Origin: Flavobacteriales bacterium
Lineage (GTDB): Bacteria; Bacteroidota; Bacteroidia; Flavobacteriales; PHOS-HE28
Length of the DNA stretch: 64,000 nt
Direction: 5' to 3'
NCBI GenBank assembly: GCA_008016945.1
Contig: SSGN01000003.1
Location: 1-64,000, forward strand
The notes under the pieces were generated by a model. That model was not told where the DNA came from and ran no database searches. It saw nothing but the letters and a program-made list of their open reading frames with translations. A program made the translations under genes and the position numbers. How positions within the stretch are numbered: the stretch's first letter is position 1; each line of letters starts with the position of its first letter. Below, in pieces: positions 24,384 to 32,610 of the stretch.

Positions 24384-25568
24384 ATGGAAACCGAAACCAA
24401 CAGAAACAAACTGATCGCAGGGGCCGCCATTGCCGCGCTCGTGCTAGGCGGGGGCGGCGTGATGCTGGGCCGCACCGTGTTCGCCCCGTCTGCCGCCACC
24501 GCGCCTGCCGAAGAAGGCGAGCATGGCGAAGAAGGCAAAGAGGAAGGGCATGTCGAAGGCCTCGTCGAGATGGACGATGCCCGCGCAAAGGCGGCGGGGA
24601 TTGTGACCGAAGCTACGCAGGCGGGTGGCCTTGGTGCCGAAATCATCGCGCAGGGCGTAGTCGCTGCCGCACCGGATGGAGAGGCGGTGCTGACTGCCCG
24701 TGCCGATGGCGCGCTGACCAGGGTCGTCAAGCGTCTGGGCGACAATGTGCGCGCGGGCGAGACCATCGCCTATCTGGAGAGCCGCGATGCGTCGGCAATC
24801 GCAGCCGAACGCAGCTCCGCTTCGGCAAGGCTGATTGCAGCGCGCTCCGCATATGCGCGCGAGAAAAAACTTTATGAGGCAAAGGTGACGGCGCGGCAGG
24901 ATTTCGAGGCAGCACAAGCAGTGCTGGCCGAGGCCGAAGCAGAGGCACGGCGCACCCAATCGGCGGCGGGCGCTGCCAAGATTACCGGCGATGGCCGGTA
25001 TCTTGCGGTGACCAGCCTGATTTCGGGCAAAATCACCAAGGCCGATGCCACACTCGGCAGCTATGTGTCTGCAGGCGCTGAATTGTTCCGCGTCGCCGAC
25101 CCGCGCAAGATCCAGATCAATGCCCTGGTGCTTCCCGCCGATGCGCAGCGCGTGCAGCCGGGCGACCGCGCGGTCATCGAGCTGCTCGGCGGCGAAACCG
25201 TCACGGCGACGGTGCGTGCAGCGACCCCCAGCCTTGACCCGGAAAGCAAGACGGCGACCATTGTGCTTGTCCCGGACGGCTCCGGCCAGCTCATACCGGG
25301 CCAAGGGCTGCGCGTGAGGATCATGCCGGGCAATGCGGCAGCCAGTTCGAGCATTGGCATTCCCGAAGAGGCAGTGCAGTCGGTCGAGGGCAAAGACGTG
25401 GTGTTCGTGAAAACCGCCAAGGGCTTTCAAGCGACCAACGTCGCGGTCGGCCAGCGCAGCGCCGGACGCGTTGAGATTGTCGACGGGCTGAAGCCCGGCG
25501 CCGTGATCGCGACCAAGGGCGCGTTCCTGCTCAAAGCCGAACTCGGCAAGGGCGAGGCGGAGCATTGA
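24384..25568 (+). CDS. czcB: CzcB-like periplasmic adaptor of RND efflux
   Basis: 394 residues from ATG 24384, preceded by AAGGA at a good distance (a GTG at 24369 is in frame). An N-terminal membrane anchor (LIAGAAIAALVLGGGGVMLG) is followed by an acidic/His stretch (EEGEHGEEGKEEGHVEG), the lipoyl halves, the alpha-hairpin around IAAERSSASARLIAARSAYA, and beta-barrel/membrane-proximal domains with VRAATPSLDPESKTATIVLV. Typical CzcB layout. One base separates its stop from the czcA start region. Confidence 0.93.
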   Translation: METETNRNKLIAGAAIAALVLGGGGVMLGRTVFAPSAATAPAEEGEHGEEGKEEGHVEGLVEMDDARAKAAGIVTEATQAGGLGAEIIAQGVVAAAPDGEAVLTARADGALTRVVKRLGDNVRAGETIAYLESRDASAIAAERSSASARLIAARSAYAREKKLYEAKVTARQDFEAAQAVLAEAEAEARRTQSAAGAAKITGDGRYLAVTSLISGKITKADATLGSYVSAGAELFRVADPRKIQINALVLPADAQRVQPGDRAVIELLGGETVTATVRAATPSLDPESKTATIVLVPDGSGQLIPGQGLRVRIMPGNAAASSSIGIPEEAVQSVEGKDVVFVKTAKGFQATNVAVGQRSAGRVEIVDGLKPGAVIATKGAFLLKAELGKGEAEH

Positions 25569-25569
25569 G

Positions 25570-28500
25570 ATGATCGAAAAACTTCTCGATGCGGCGATCC
25601 GCTTCCGCTGGGGTGTGGTCATCGCCACGCTCATCGTCGCGGCCTTCGGTGCAGCGCAGCTTTTGAAGTTGCCGATCGACGCCGTTCCCGACATCACCAA
25701 CAAGCAGGTACAGATCAACACCGTCGCGCCCGCTTTGGGGCCGCTCGATATGGAGCGGCTAGTTACCTTTCCGGTCGAAACCGCGATGGCGGGCATCCCC
25801 GGCCTTGAGAGCTCGCGCTCGATCTCGCGCAACGGTTTCAGCCAGGTCACGGTCGTGTTCGAGGAAAGCACCGACCTTTATTTCGCGCGCCAGCAGGTTG
25901 CCGAACGCTTGACCCAGGCCAAGGAAAGCCTGCCCGACGGCATCGAGCCGCAAATGGGGCCGGTGACCACAGGGCTTGGCGAAGTGCTGATGTATGTCGT
26001 CGAGTATGAGCCTGCGGGAACCAAGGCCAATCCGAAGATCGCGGGCAAACCTGGCTTCCAGCCCGATGGCAGCTATCTCTCCACCGACGGCAAGATGCTC
26101 ACTGACGAGGTCTCGAAGCTCGCATACCTGCGCACGGTGCAGGATTGGGTGATCCGGCCACAGCTCAAAACCGTCGCGGGCGTAGCTGGAATCGACAGCA
26201 TCGGCGGCTATGAAAAACAGTTCGTGGTCGAACCCGATCCGGCGAAGCTCGCAACCTACCATATCTCCTTCTCGGAACTCGCCGAGGCGCTGGAAAAGGC
26301 CAATATCTCGGTCGGCGCGAATTTCGTCGAACGCGGCGGCGAGGCGTTTCTGGTCAAGGCCGATGGCCGCATCCGCACGCTCGATGAAATCGGGCGCGCC
26401 ACCGTCGCCACGCGCGGCGGCGTGGCGGTGGCGGTGCGCGATGTGGCGAATGTCCGTATCGGCGGCGATCTGCGCACCGGCGCGGCTTCGGAAAACGGCA
26501 ATGAGGTGGTCGTCGGCACCGCCTTGATGATCGCAGGCGGCAACAGCCGGATCGTTGCCGATGCGGTTGCCGCGCGCTTGGGCGAAGTCGCCAAGTCGAT
26601 GCCGCCGGGGATCAAGGTCAAGACCGTCCTCGACCGCTCGAAGCTGGTCAACGCGACGATCTGGACGGTCGAAAAGAACCTACTCGAAGGCGCGTTGCTG
26701 GTCATCGCGGTGCTGTTCTGGCTGCTCGGCAATATCCGCGCCGCGATCATTGCCACGCTGGTCATCCCGCTATCTTTCCTGATGATGGCGATGGGCATGA
26801 ACGCCACCGGCACGTCGGGCAATCTGATGAGCCTTGGCGCGCTCGATTTCGGGCTGATCGTCGATGGCTCGATCATCATCATCGAGAATTGCCTACGAAG
26901 ATTGGCCGAACGCCAGCATCATGAAGGCCGTTTGCTCAGCCTGACCGAGCGGCTGCACGAGGTCTTCGAAGCCTCGCGCGAAATGGTGCGCCCGACCATT
27001 TATGGCCAGGCGATCATCTTCCTTGTCTTCGCGCCCTTGCTCACCTTCACCGGCGTAGAGGGTAAGATGTTCTCACCGATGGCGATCACCGTCATGCTCG
27101 CGCTGGCGGGGGCTTTCGTCCTGTCTCTGACCTTTGTTCCCGCGATGGTCGCGCTGCTCATTCGCGGCGAGGTGGCTGAGAAGGAAGTGAAGGCCGTCGC
27201 CTACGCCAAGCAACGCTATGTGCCGCTGCTCGACAAGGCGGTCGCGCGGCCCTGGCCGTGGATCGGCGCGGGCGTTGGCGCATTCGTGCTGGCGGGCCTC
27301 GTCTTCCTGATGCTGGGCCGCGAGTTCATCCCGCAGCTCGACGAAGGCGACATCGCGCTGCAAGGCATCCGCATCCCTTCGACTTCGCTCAACCAGTCGC
27401 TGACGCTCCAGCGGCAAATCGAGAAGGCGGCGACGTCGCTCCCTGAAGTCGCTTATATGTTCTCGAAGACCGGGACGGCGGAGGTCGGCACCGATCCGAT
27501 GCCCACCAACATCTCGGACTCGTTCGTCATATTGAAGCCTAAGGACGAATGGCCTGCTGGGGTCGATACCAAGGATGAGGTGATCGAACGGCTCGAAGCC
27601 AAGTTGAAGCCGATGGTCGGCAGCGCCTTTGAAATCAGCCAGCCTATCGAGCTACGATTCAACGAGCTGATCGCCGGGGTGCGCGGCGACATCGCTATCA
27701 AACTCTATGGCGACGATCTCGACGCCATGAGCGCGACAGGCGCAAAGGTCGCCGCCGTCCTCAACACGGTGCCGGGCGCTGCCGACGTCAAGGTCGAACA
27801 GACCGAGGGCTTTCCGCAGCTCGACGTGAAGTTCGACCGCGATGCCATCGCCCGCTACGGCCTGACGCTCGAAGATGTGACCGATACCGTGGCGGCTGCA
27901 TTGGGCGGGCGCGAGGCCGGGATCGTCTTCGAGGGCGACCGGCGGTTCGATATCGTCGTGCGCCTGCCCAATGCGGGCCGCGACGATCTGGACGCGGTGG
28001 GTGCGCTACCGGTCATGCTGCCGCAGGAAGGCACGTCGATACCGTTGGGTGCGGTCGCGAGCTTCGGCTTTTCCGAAGGGCTCAATCAGGTCAGCCGCGA
28101 CAACGGCCAGCGCCGCGTCGTTGTCCAGGCCAATGTGCGCGGCAACGATCTGGGAAGCTTCATCGCCGAAGCGCAAAGCAAGGTCGCAGCCCAAGTGCAA
28201 CTGCCGCCAGGAAGCGCAATCGAATGGGGCGGGCAGTTCGAGAATCTGCAAGCTGCATCGCGGCGGCTGTCGCTGGTCATCCCTATCGTCTTCGCGGCGA
28301 TTTTCGGCATCTTGTTCGTTGCCTTGCGCGGGTTCCGTCCGGCGATTGCGGTTTATTCGGCAATCCCCTTGGGCCTCGCGGGAGGCGTATTCGCGCTCGC
28401 GCTGTGGGGACTGCCCTTCTCGGTATCGGCAGCGGTCGGCTTCATCGTGCTGGCGGGCGTCGGCGTATTGAACGGCCTCGTCGTAATGACCGCGATCAAC

Positions 28501-28812
28501 CAGCGGATCGAGGCCGGGCTATCGGTCGCGCAGTCCATTGTCGAAGGGTCGCTCGAACGCTTCCGCGCCGTGCTGATGACCGGCATCGTCCCGGCCATCG
28601 GCTTCGTCCCGATGGCGCTCGCCACCGGGCAAGGCGCGGAAGTGCAAAAGCCGCTCGCCATCGTCGTCATCGGCGGGCTGATTACCTCGACGATCCTGAC
28701 CCTCTTCGTGCTGCCCGCGATCAGCCAATTGCTGCTCAAGGGCCAGCACAAGCACCACGAGACAGGCGAATATGATGACGTTGACAAGTTCGGCGGTGAA
28801 CTACCGGCATAG
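25570..28812 (+). CDS. czcA: CzcA-like heavy-metal RND efflux pump
   Basis: 1080-residue proton-driven exporter, full length. Twelve transmembrane helices in two sets with large periplasmic loops. Helix IV carries ALDFGLIVDGSIIIIEN with Asp426, Asp432 and Glu439, spaced as in C. metallidurans CzcA (D402, D408, E415). This DFG..VDG signature belongs to divalent-cation HME pumps (Co/Zn/Cd or Ni) and not to the Cu/Ag CusA type. SIGGYEKQFVVEPDPAKLAT and the C-terminal VGVLNGLVVMTAI are further family blocks. It ends in a His-containing tail (KGQHKHHETGEYDDVDKFGG). Confidence 0.96.
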   Translation: MIEKLLDAAIRFRWGVVIATLIVAAFGAAQLLKLPIDAVPDITNKQVQINTVAPALGPLDMERLVTFPVETAMAGIPGLESSRSISRNGFSQVTVVFEESTDLYFARQQVAERLTQAKESLPDGIEPQMGPVTTGLGEVLMYVVEYEPAGTKANPKIAGKPGFQPDGSYLSTDGKMLTDEVSKLAYLRTVQDWVIRPQLKTVAGVAGIDSIGGYEKQFVVEPDPAKLATYHISFSELAEALEKANISVGANFVERGGEAFLVKADGRIRTLDEIGRATVATRGGVAVAVRDVANVRIGGDLRTGAASENGNEVVVGTALMIAGGNSRIVADAVAARLGEVAKSMPPGIKVKTVLDRSKLVNATIWTVEKNLLEGALLVIAVLFWLLGNIRAAIIATLVIPLSFLMMAMGMNATGTSGNLMSLGALDFGLIVDGSIIIIENCLRRLAERQHHEGRLLSLTERLHEVFEASREMVRPTIYGQAIIFLVFAPLLTFTGVEGKMFSPMAITVMLALAGAFVLSLTFVPAMVALLIRGEVAEKEVKAVAYAKQRYVPLLDKAVARPWPWIGAGVGAFVLAGLVFLMLGREFIPQLDEGDIALQGIRIPSTSLNQSLTLQRQIEKAATSLPEVAYMFSKTGTAEVGTDPMPTNISDSFVILKPKDEWPAGVDTKDEVIERLEAKLKPMVGSAFEISQPIELRFNELIAGVRGDIAIKLYGDDLDAMSATGAKVAAVLNTVPGAADVKVEQTEGFPQLDVKFDRDAIARYGLTLEDVTDTVAAALGGREAGIVFEGDRRFDIVVRLPNAGRDDLDAVGALPVMLPQEGTSIPLGAVASFGFSEGLNQVSRDNGQRRVVVQANVRGNDLGSFIAEAQSKVAAQVQLPPGSAIEWGGQFENLQAASRRLSLVIPIVFAAIFGILFVALRGFRPAIAVYSAIPLGLAGGVFALALWGLPFSVSAAVGFIVLAGVGVLNGLVVMTAINQRIEAGLSVAQSIVEGSLERFRAVLMTGIVPAIGFVPMALATGQGAEVQKPLAIVVIGGLITSTILTLFVLPAISQLLLKGQHKHHETGEYDDVDKFGGELPA

Positions 28813-28825
28813 GAAGGATTGAACG

Positions 28826-29746
28826 ATGGGCGCAGAACACGATCATGGTGGCGGTGGTCACGCCGGGCATAACCACGGCGCGGGGGCCAGCACAAAGCGG
28901 CTTGCCATCGCGCTTGGGCTGACCACGACGTTTCTCGTCGCGGAACTGGTCGGCGCGTTCGTGTTCGGCAGCCTCGCGCTGCTGTCCGACGCCGCGCACA
29001 TGTTCACCGACAGCGCCGCGCTCGCGATTGCGTTGGCAGCAGTCAAAATCGGCCAGCGCCCGCCCGACGACCAGCGCACCTTTGGCTACCGCCGCTTTGA
29101 AATCCTTGCCGCTGCGTTCAACGCCATCCTGCTGTTCGTGGTCGCGGGTTATGTGCTGATCGAGGGCATTGGCAGGTTCTTCGAACCGAGGCCGGTTGAG
29201 TCGGTGGGGATGCTGATCGTCGCCAGCGTCGGCTTGATCGTGAATCTGATCTCGATGCGCATCCTTGCTGGCGGCAAGGAAGACAGCCTCAACGTCAAAG
29301 GGGCCTATCTCGAAGTTTGGGCCGACATGCTCGGCTCGCTGGGCGTGATTGCGGCTGCCATCGCGATCTATTTCACCAAACTCGACTGGATCGACCCGGT
29401 GGTCGCCATCGCCATTGGCCTGTGGGTGCTGCCGCGCACATGGAAGCTTTTGAGCGATACCACCCATATTTTGCTCCAAGGCGTGCCGCGCGGCTTCGAC
29501 TTGAAGGCGATCCGCGGCGCGATGGGCGACGTGGCGGGCGTAACCGGCGTTCACGACCTCCATCTATGGTCGGTCGCGGGCGACGATGCCAGCCTGACCG
29601 CGCATGTCGCGGTGGCCGAAGGTCGCGACGCCGAGGCCGTCCGCAAGGCACTAACCGAAATGCTCGAAGCCCGCTTCGCTATCCACCATGCGACGATCCA
29701 GACCGAAAGCGAGCCGTGCGGCGATGCGGAGAGTTTGCACGCCTGA
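28826..29746 (+). CDS. czcD: CzcD-like CDF cation diffusion facilitator
   Basis: 306 residues, full CDF length. A His-rich N terminus (HDHGGGGHAGHNHGAG) precedes six transmembrane helices; helix II has LLSDAAHMFTDSAALAIALA (metal-site H/D) and helix V EVWADMLGSLGVIAAAIAIY (D). The C-terminal cytoplasmic domain has VHDLHLWSVAGDDASLTAHV. It exports Zn/Co/Cd from cytoplasm to periplasm, where CzcCBA could pick them up. ATG 28826 follows GGAAGGA, 13 bases after czcA. Confidence 0.94.
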   Translation: MGAEHDHGGGGHAGHNHGAGASTKRLAIALGLTTTFLVAELVGAFVFGSLALLSDAAHMFTDSAALAIALAAVKIGQRPPDDQRTFGYRRFEILAAAFNAILLFVVAGYVLIEGIGRFFEPRPVESVGMLIVASVGLIVNLISMRILAGGKEDSLNVKGAYLEVWADMLGSLGVIAAAIAIYFTKLDWIDPVVAIAIGLWVLPRTWKLLSDTTHILLQGVPRGFDLKAIRGAMGDVAGVTGVHDLHLWSVAGDDASLTAHVAVAEGRDAEAVRKALTEMLEARFAIHHATIQTESEPCGDAESLHA

Positions 29747-29756
29747 TTGATGGCAG

Positions 29757-29945
29757 TCAGTACGACCGGCTCCGATGCGTCTCGCAAATCAGAACTAGCG
29801 CCCCAAAATCCTCACGTTCGCCAAGGTGTGCGGCAATCGTGCGGACGCACTCGATGGGCAAGCCATTCTCATGCGCGACCTGACGCAGATAGTCGTCCCG
29901 GCACTCCGCCCAGCAAGCCCGATACATCAAAAGCAAATCGGTCAT
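29757..29945 (-). CDS. small conserved hypothetical protein
   Basis: 62 residues: MTDLLLMYRACWAECRDDYL then RQVAHENGLPIECVRTIAAH and a LGEREDFGALVLICE stretch. A very good GGAAGG ribosome site lies seven bases before the ATG on the minus strand, and the codon use and even composition support a real gene. It converges on czcD. No family is recognised; two Cys and no signal peptide suggest a cytoplasmic protein. Confidence 0.6.
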   Translation of the reverse strand: MTDLLLMYRACWAECRDDYLRQVAHENGLPIECVRTIAAHLGEREDFGALVLICETHRSRSY

Positions 29946-30009
29946 TGTCCCTTCCTTCCAGCTGAAAGCCGCTTGCCAGCGACATCCGGCTCTGCCTTCC
30001 GGCGAGGAC

Positions 30010-30030
30010 GGGAGGGGGAGGGAAAACGGG
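30010..30030 (+). other. G-quadruplex-type motif
   Basis: Four G runs (GGG, GGGGG, GGG, GGG) with loops of 1, 1 and 5 bases at 30010-30030 fit the G3+N1-7 rule. The position is about 65 bases upstream (on the minus strand) of the small gene at 29757-29945. Confidence 0.5.
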
Positions 30031-30104
30031 AATCGACGCCCTGGCGGGGCAGCGGGCGCGCAGCGACCGCCACACGGGGGCGTCTATTCCGGTTTGGGAA
30101 CGAG

Positions 30105-30443
30105 AGGGCAAAGCCCTTGGCATTCCCTCAAATCGGGAAAACGGAGGCGGTTAGCCTCCCCCCAGCCGCAACGCGGCGCAGGAACGGCACCCTTGTGGGC
30201 GGCGCGACGCCGCCGGATGGTGTGCGCGCGGGCCTGTGCGCCAGCGCCCATCCGGCAAGGAGAGAGGCAAGAGTGCCAGCGGGTCAGCGCAAAAATGCCG
30301 CGCCCTCAGGAGCGCCAAAGGCGCGGGACAGAGCGCGTCCTTGAACCTTCCCGCTCACTATCCCTGCTCCCGATCGCAACCCGAGTGGGCCGGGACTACC
30401 GGCCCGGTCCGCGCCAGCGGATAGAGCGGGTCGCCCAAAGGGC
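30105..30443 (+). ncRNA. candidate structured RNA or multi-hairpin DNA region
   Basis: Perfect short-loop hairpins in order: AGGGC-AAA-GCCCT (30105-30117), TTCCC/GGGAA (30123-30139), GGAGGC-ggtta-GCCTCC (30143-30159), GCCGC-AAC-GCGGC (30165-30177), GGCGGCG-CGA-CGCCGCC (30198-30214), GGATGG/CCATCC (30215-30253), GCGCC-AAA-GGCGC (30312-30324), GGGCCGG-gacta-CCGGCCC (30387-30405), GCCC-AAA-GGGC (30433-30443). Three share an AAA triloop. No protein fits. Expression, strand and function are unknown; an RNA is one possibility and a protein-binding DNA region another. Confidence 0.4.
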
Positions 30444-30843
30444 AGCGCAACAGGTGTCGCTACTTTGATCTGTCACGGAGCTAGAGGTCGCGCGCGAATT
30501 ACAAGCGAATCGGCATGTGGCGGTCGCATCGCAGAAACCGCCGACTCAGACGTTAAATCCGGCCACACCCGGCGCAAATTTGCGTCGAAAGCATCGGCGG
30601 ATGCGATCAGCCTTGGGAATCCGCTTCCGACAGTCGAAATTCTTTCCGCCGCGCCTTGCCCAACCTTGTCCCTCCAATGCCCGCCGCTGCCGTCTCTAGC
30701 CGTCCGCAAGCCGTCATTGCGCGATGCAACTCTTTGCGCGCCTGCGCTTGCATTCGTCGGAAACGCCCTTGCGCGGTCAATTGCTTCGGCCAATCTTCAT
30801 CTCATGGGGAGCCAATGACTGTCACCGAATGAAAGAGCGTCCC

Positions 30844-31050
30844 ATGTCAAACTCCGAAAAGATTATCCGCCTCAAGACCGTTCTGGCCCGAACCGGCCTC
30901 TCCCGCTCGACGATGTATCGCAAGATCAAGGAAGGCACTTTCCCGTGTCAGGTGCGGATCAGCATCCACGGCGCGGGCTGGCGGGAATCGGCCATCAATT
31001 GCTGGATCGACGATCCGGTCGGCTATCGCAACGAAAGTGCAAGGCTGTGA
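30844..31050 (+). CDS. AlpA-family HTH regulator
   Basis: 68 residues from ATG 30844 (ATG 30829 is in frame). IIRLKTVLARTGLSRSTMYR and KIKEGTFPCQVRI are the AlpA/phage-CP4-57-regulator helix-turn-helix, and GAGWRESAINCWIDDPV the conserved C-terminal block. AlpA proteins activate excision or integrase genes of P4-like elements. It is adjacent to a second HTH gene (GTGA overlap) and convergent to the integrase, the usual arrangement at the integrase end of an island. Confidence 0.85.
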   Translation: MSNSEKIIRLKTVLARTGLSRSTMYRKIKEGTFPCQVRISIHGAGWRESAINCWIDDPVGYRNESARL

Positions 31051-31226
31051 GCGAGCCGATCTGCGTCAGGATCAACGACGCCGCCCGCATGATCGGCGTT
31101 GGCCGCACCAAGCTCTATGAGTTGATTGCGGCCAACGAGGTCGAGACAGTGAAGCTCGGAAAATCGACGCGCGTCACCACCGCCAGCTTGCGCGAGCTCA
31201 TCAAGCGGCAGCGGGTAGCGGAATAG
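31047..31226 (+). CDS. excisionase-family (HTH_17) DNA-binding protein
   Basis: 59 residues starting at GTG 31047, overlapping the AlpA stop. CVRINDAARMIGVGRTKLYE then LIAANEVETVKLGKSTRVTT is a MerR-like winged-helix excisionase fold. Likely a recombination directionality factor for the adjacent integrase. Its last 26 bases overlap the 3' end of the integrase gene on the other strand, so expression of the two may interfere. Confidence 0.82.
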   Translation: MSEPICVRINDAARMIGVGRTKLYELIAANEVETVKLGKSTRVTTASLRELIKRQRVAE

Positions 31227-32366
31227 CGGTGTCGTCCAGATACAGCGCCCATAGCGCCATCAACTTGCGCCGTTTCTCGAAAAAGTCCGTCCGTCGGTAG
31301 GCTCCTTCAACTTTGTTGGGCAGCTTATGCGCCAGCGCCTTATCGGCGACCTCCTTGGGAAAGTCGGTCATCTCCGCCGCCCAATCGGTGAAGGCGGAGC
31401 GGAAGCCGTGGACGGTAACGCCCGCGATGCCGTCGTCGCGCAATAGCTTGGTCATCGTCATATCGCTGATCGGTGTTTCGCCATTGTTGCTGAATACCAA
31501 TCCGGTGTCGCTCGTGCGCGCATGCCAGCGCCCTCGCAGCAAGGCGACTGCGGCGCTGACAGCGGCACGATATGGGTCTCGCGCGCCTTCATGCGCTCGC
31601 CGGGGATGGTCCAGACGCCTTTATCCAAATCGAACTCCGTCCAGACCGCAAAACGCGTCTCGTTCGAGCGGACGGCGTTGTAGATGGTGAAGCGCAGTGC
31701 ATCGCGGCCCGTGGTCGGCGCTGCGGCTGCCAGCTTCGCCACGAGCGCCGGAACCTCCGAATAAGGCATGGCGGCAAGATGCCCCGCCTTCTCAAGCTGT
31801 CGGGGAAGCCCTTTGCGCACGGAACGCAACGAAACCTCATCCGGCAGCCACCCCTTGATATGTGCGAAGTCCAGCACAGCGCCGATGCGCTGTAGGATGC
31901 GCCGCGCAGTGTCAGGAACTTCAAGCCAGATGGGCGTAAGCACCTCAACGACCGCAACGCTGTCCACGGCATTCACGGCGCGCGCCCCAATGATCGGGAA
32001 GACATGGTTCTCGAAGCTGGAAATCCAACTGGTCTGCCGCCGGTTCTTCCAACCTGCTTTCAAAGAGTCGTAGCATTCGCGCGCCACCGCCTCGAAGCTC
32101 GGGATGACTTTGCGCGCCATCCGCCGTTCGGCAACAGGATCGCAACCCTCACGCACCTGCCGCCGCAAGGCCGCAGCCGCATTGCGCGCATCGGCAAGCG
32201 AAACCTCGGTTGCCGAACCCAAGCCATAGTCGCGTCGCTTGCCAGATTGCTGCATCCGCAGCACCCAAGTCCGCGCCCCGCTATCCTTGACCACCAAGCA
32301 AAGCCCCCGGCCATCGCAATGGCGACCCGGCTTCGCGTTCTTCACTTTCAATATTGTCAGCGCCAT
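31201..32366 (-). pseudogene. tyrosine integrase, broken by a -1 frameshift
   Basis: P4-type site-specific recombinase that would catalyse integration at tRNA-Glu. The frame from ATG 32366 gives an N-terminal DUF4102-like domain (MALTILKVKNAKPGRHCDGR), a SAM-like core-binding domain and the first catalytic Arg region (IYNAVRSNETRFAVW), then leaves frame near 31550 after ETHIVPLSA. The other frame continues LLRGRWHARTSDTGLVFSNN to VHGFRSAFTDWAAEM (H-x-x-R) and the tyrosine region VEGAYRRTDFFEKRR, ending at 31201. One missing base restores a 388-residue protein, normal length. Either a real inactivating mutation or a sequencing error. Confidence 0.88.
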
Positions 32367-32391
32367 CGGTTCGATTCCTGCCTAATGCGTT

Positions 32392-32420
32392 CCCACATTC
32401 GTTCCCACACTTTGATGGGA
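32392..32420 (+). repeat. right copy of att-flanking repeat (putative integrase arm site)
   Basis: cccacattcgttcccacact then ttgatggga, matching 7371-7400 except two substitutions and one missing base, same orientation. It lies just upstream of the integrase start (32366, minus), so it may also serve as its operator. An extra ttcccaca unit directly precedes it at 32389-32398. Confidence 0.55.
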
Positions 32421-32528
32421 ATTCAGGCAAATCGGGGCGACCGACCGCGAACACTATACAAGTGAAATCCTTGATTTTACAAGGGACTTAGGGACGCCCT
32501 GAAACTGCTTGAGATTTAAGTTATACAA

Positions 32529-32543
32529 CCGTAGGGGTCACCA
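32529..32543. repeat. attR core (direct repeat)
   Basis: ccgtaggggtcacca, identical to the tRNA-Glu 3' end at 7298-7312. Bases upstream of it do not continue the tRNA, so this is the displaced chromosomal half site. A hairpin CACCATCCAT-atgc-ATGGATGGTG (32539-32562) overlaps its end. In the empty chromosome that hairpin would follow the tRNA CCA directly. Confidence 0.88.
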
Positions 32544-32610
32544 TCCATATGCATGGATGGTGTTGCTGGATTGAAACAATCCACATCCCCATTTCGCTTC
32601 AAGGCAAAAT

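Larger units (their letters stand above)
29946..30843. other. gene-poor stretch of about 880 bases
   Basis: No open frame here has a convincing start, codon pattern or recognisable domain. It holds a G-quadruplex-type motif (30010-30030) and a dense series of short hairpins (30105-30443). The 30476-30830 part has no feature I can name. The DNA stays GC-rich and looks constrained rather than decayed. Promoter elements for the HTH genes at 30844 are presumably near the right end but are not identified. Confidence 0.6.
7298..32543. mobile_element. 25-kb integrative mobilisable element at tRNA-Glu, heavy-metal resistance cargo
   Basis: Bounded by the 15-bp direct repeat ccgtaggggtcacca at 7298-7312 (3' end of tRNA-Glu) and 32529-32543, with a tyrosine integrase gene (frameshifted) next to the right repeat. 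Contents in order: small mobilisation-associated genes, TraA relaxase, oriT, tra genes, copDC, cnrYXH-like regulators, copAB and accessory genes, merR/CDF, czcCBA, czcD, a hairpin-rich gap, two small HTH genes and the integrase. No type IV secretion, partition or replication gene is seen, so transfer would depend on a helper (integrative mobilisable element). The frameshift may have fixed it in place. Confidence 0.88.

Noticed and set aside
24444..25871. 475-codon minus-strand frame over czcB/czcA
   Set aside because: Lies entirely antisense to well-supported efflux genes with intact motifs; composition is typical of GC-rich shadow frames.
25570..28812. Copper/silver CusA-type pump
   Set aside because: Helix IV has DFGLIVDGSIIIIEN with D426, D432 and E439, the divalent-cation HME signature, not the Cu/Ag one.
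30473..30818. Overlapping plus and minus frames of about 105-117 codons in the hairpin-rich gap
   Set aside because: No ribosome site, no recognisable motif, and both strands open at once, as expected of GC-rich non-coding DNA.
32529..32543. Second tRNA-Glu
   Set aside because: Only the last 15 bases of the tRNA are present; there is no D arm or anticodon arm upstream, so this is attR.
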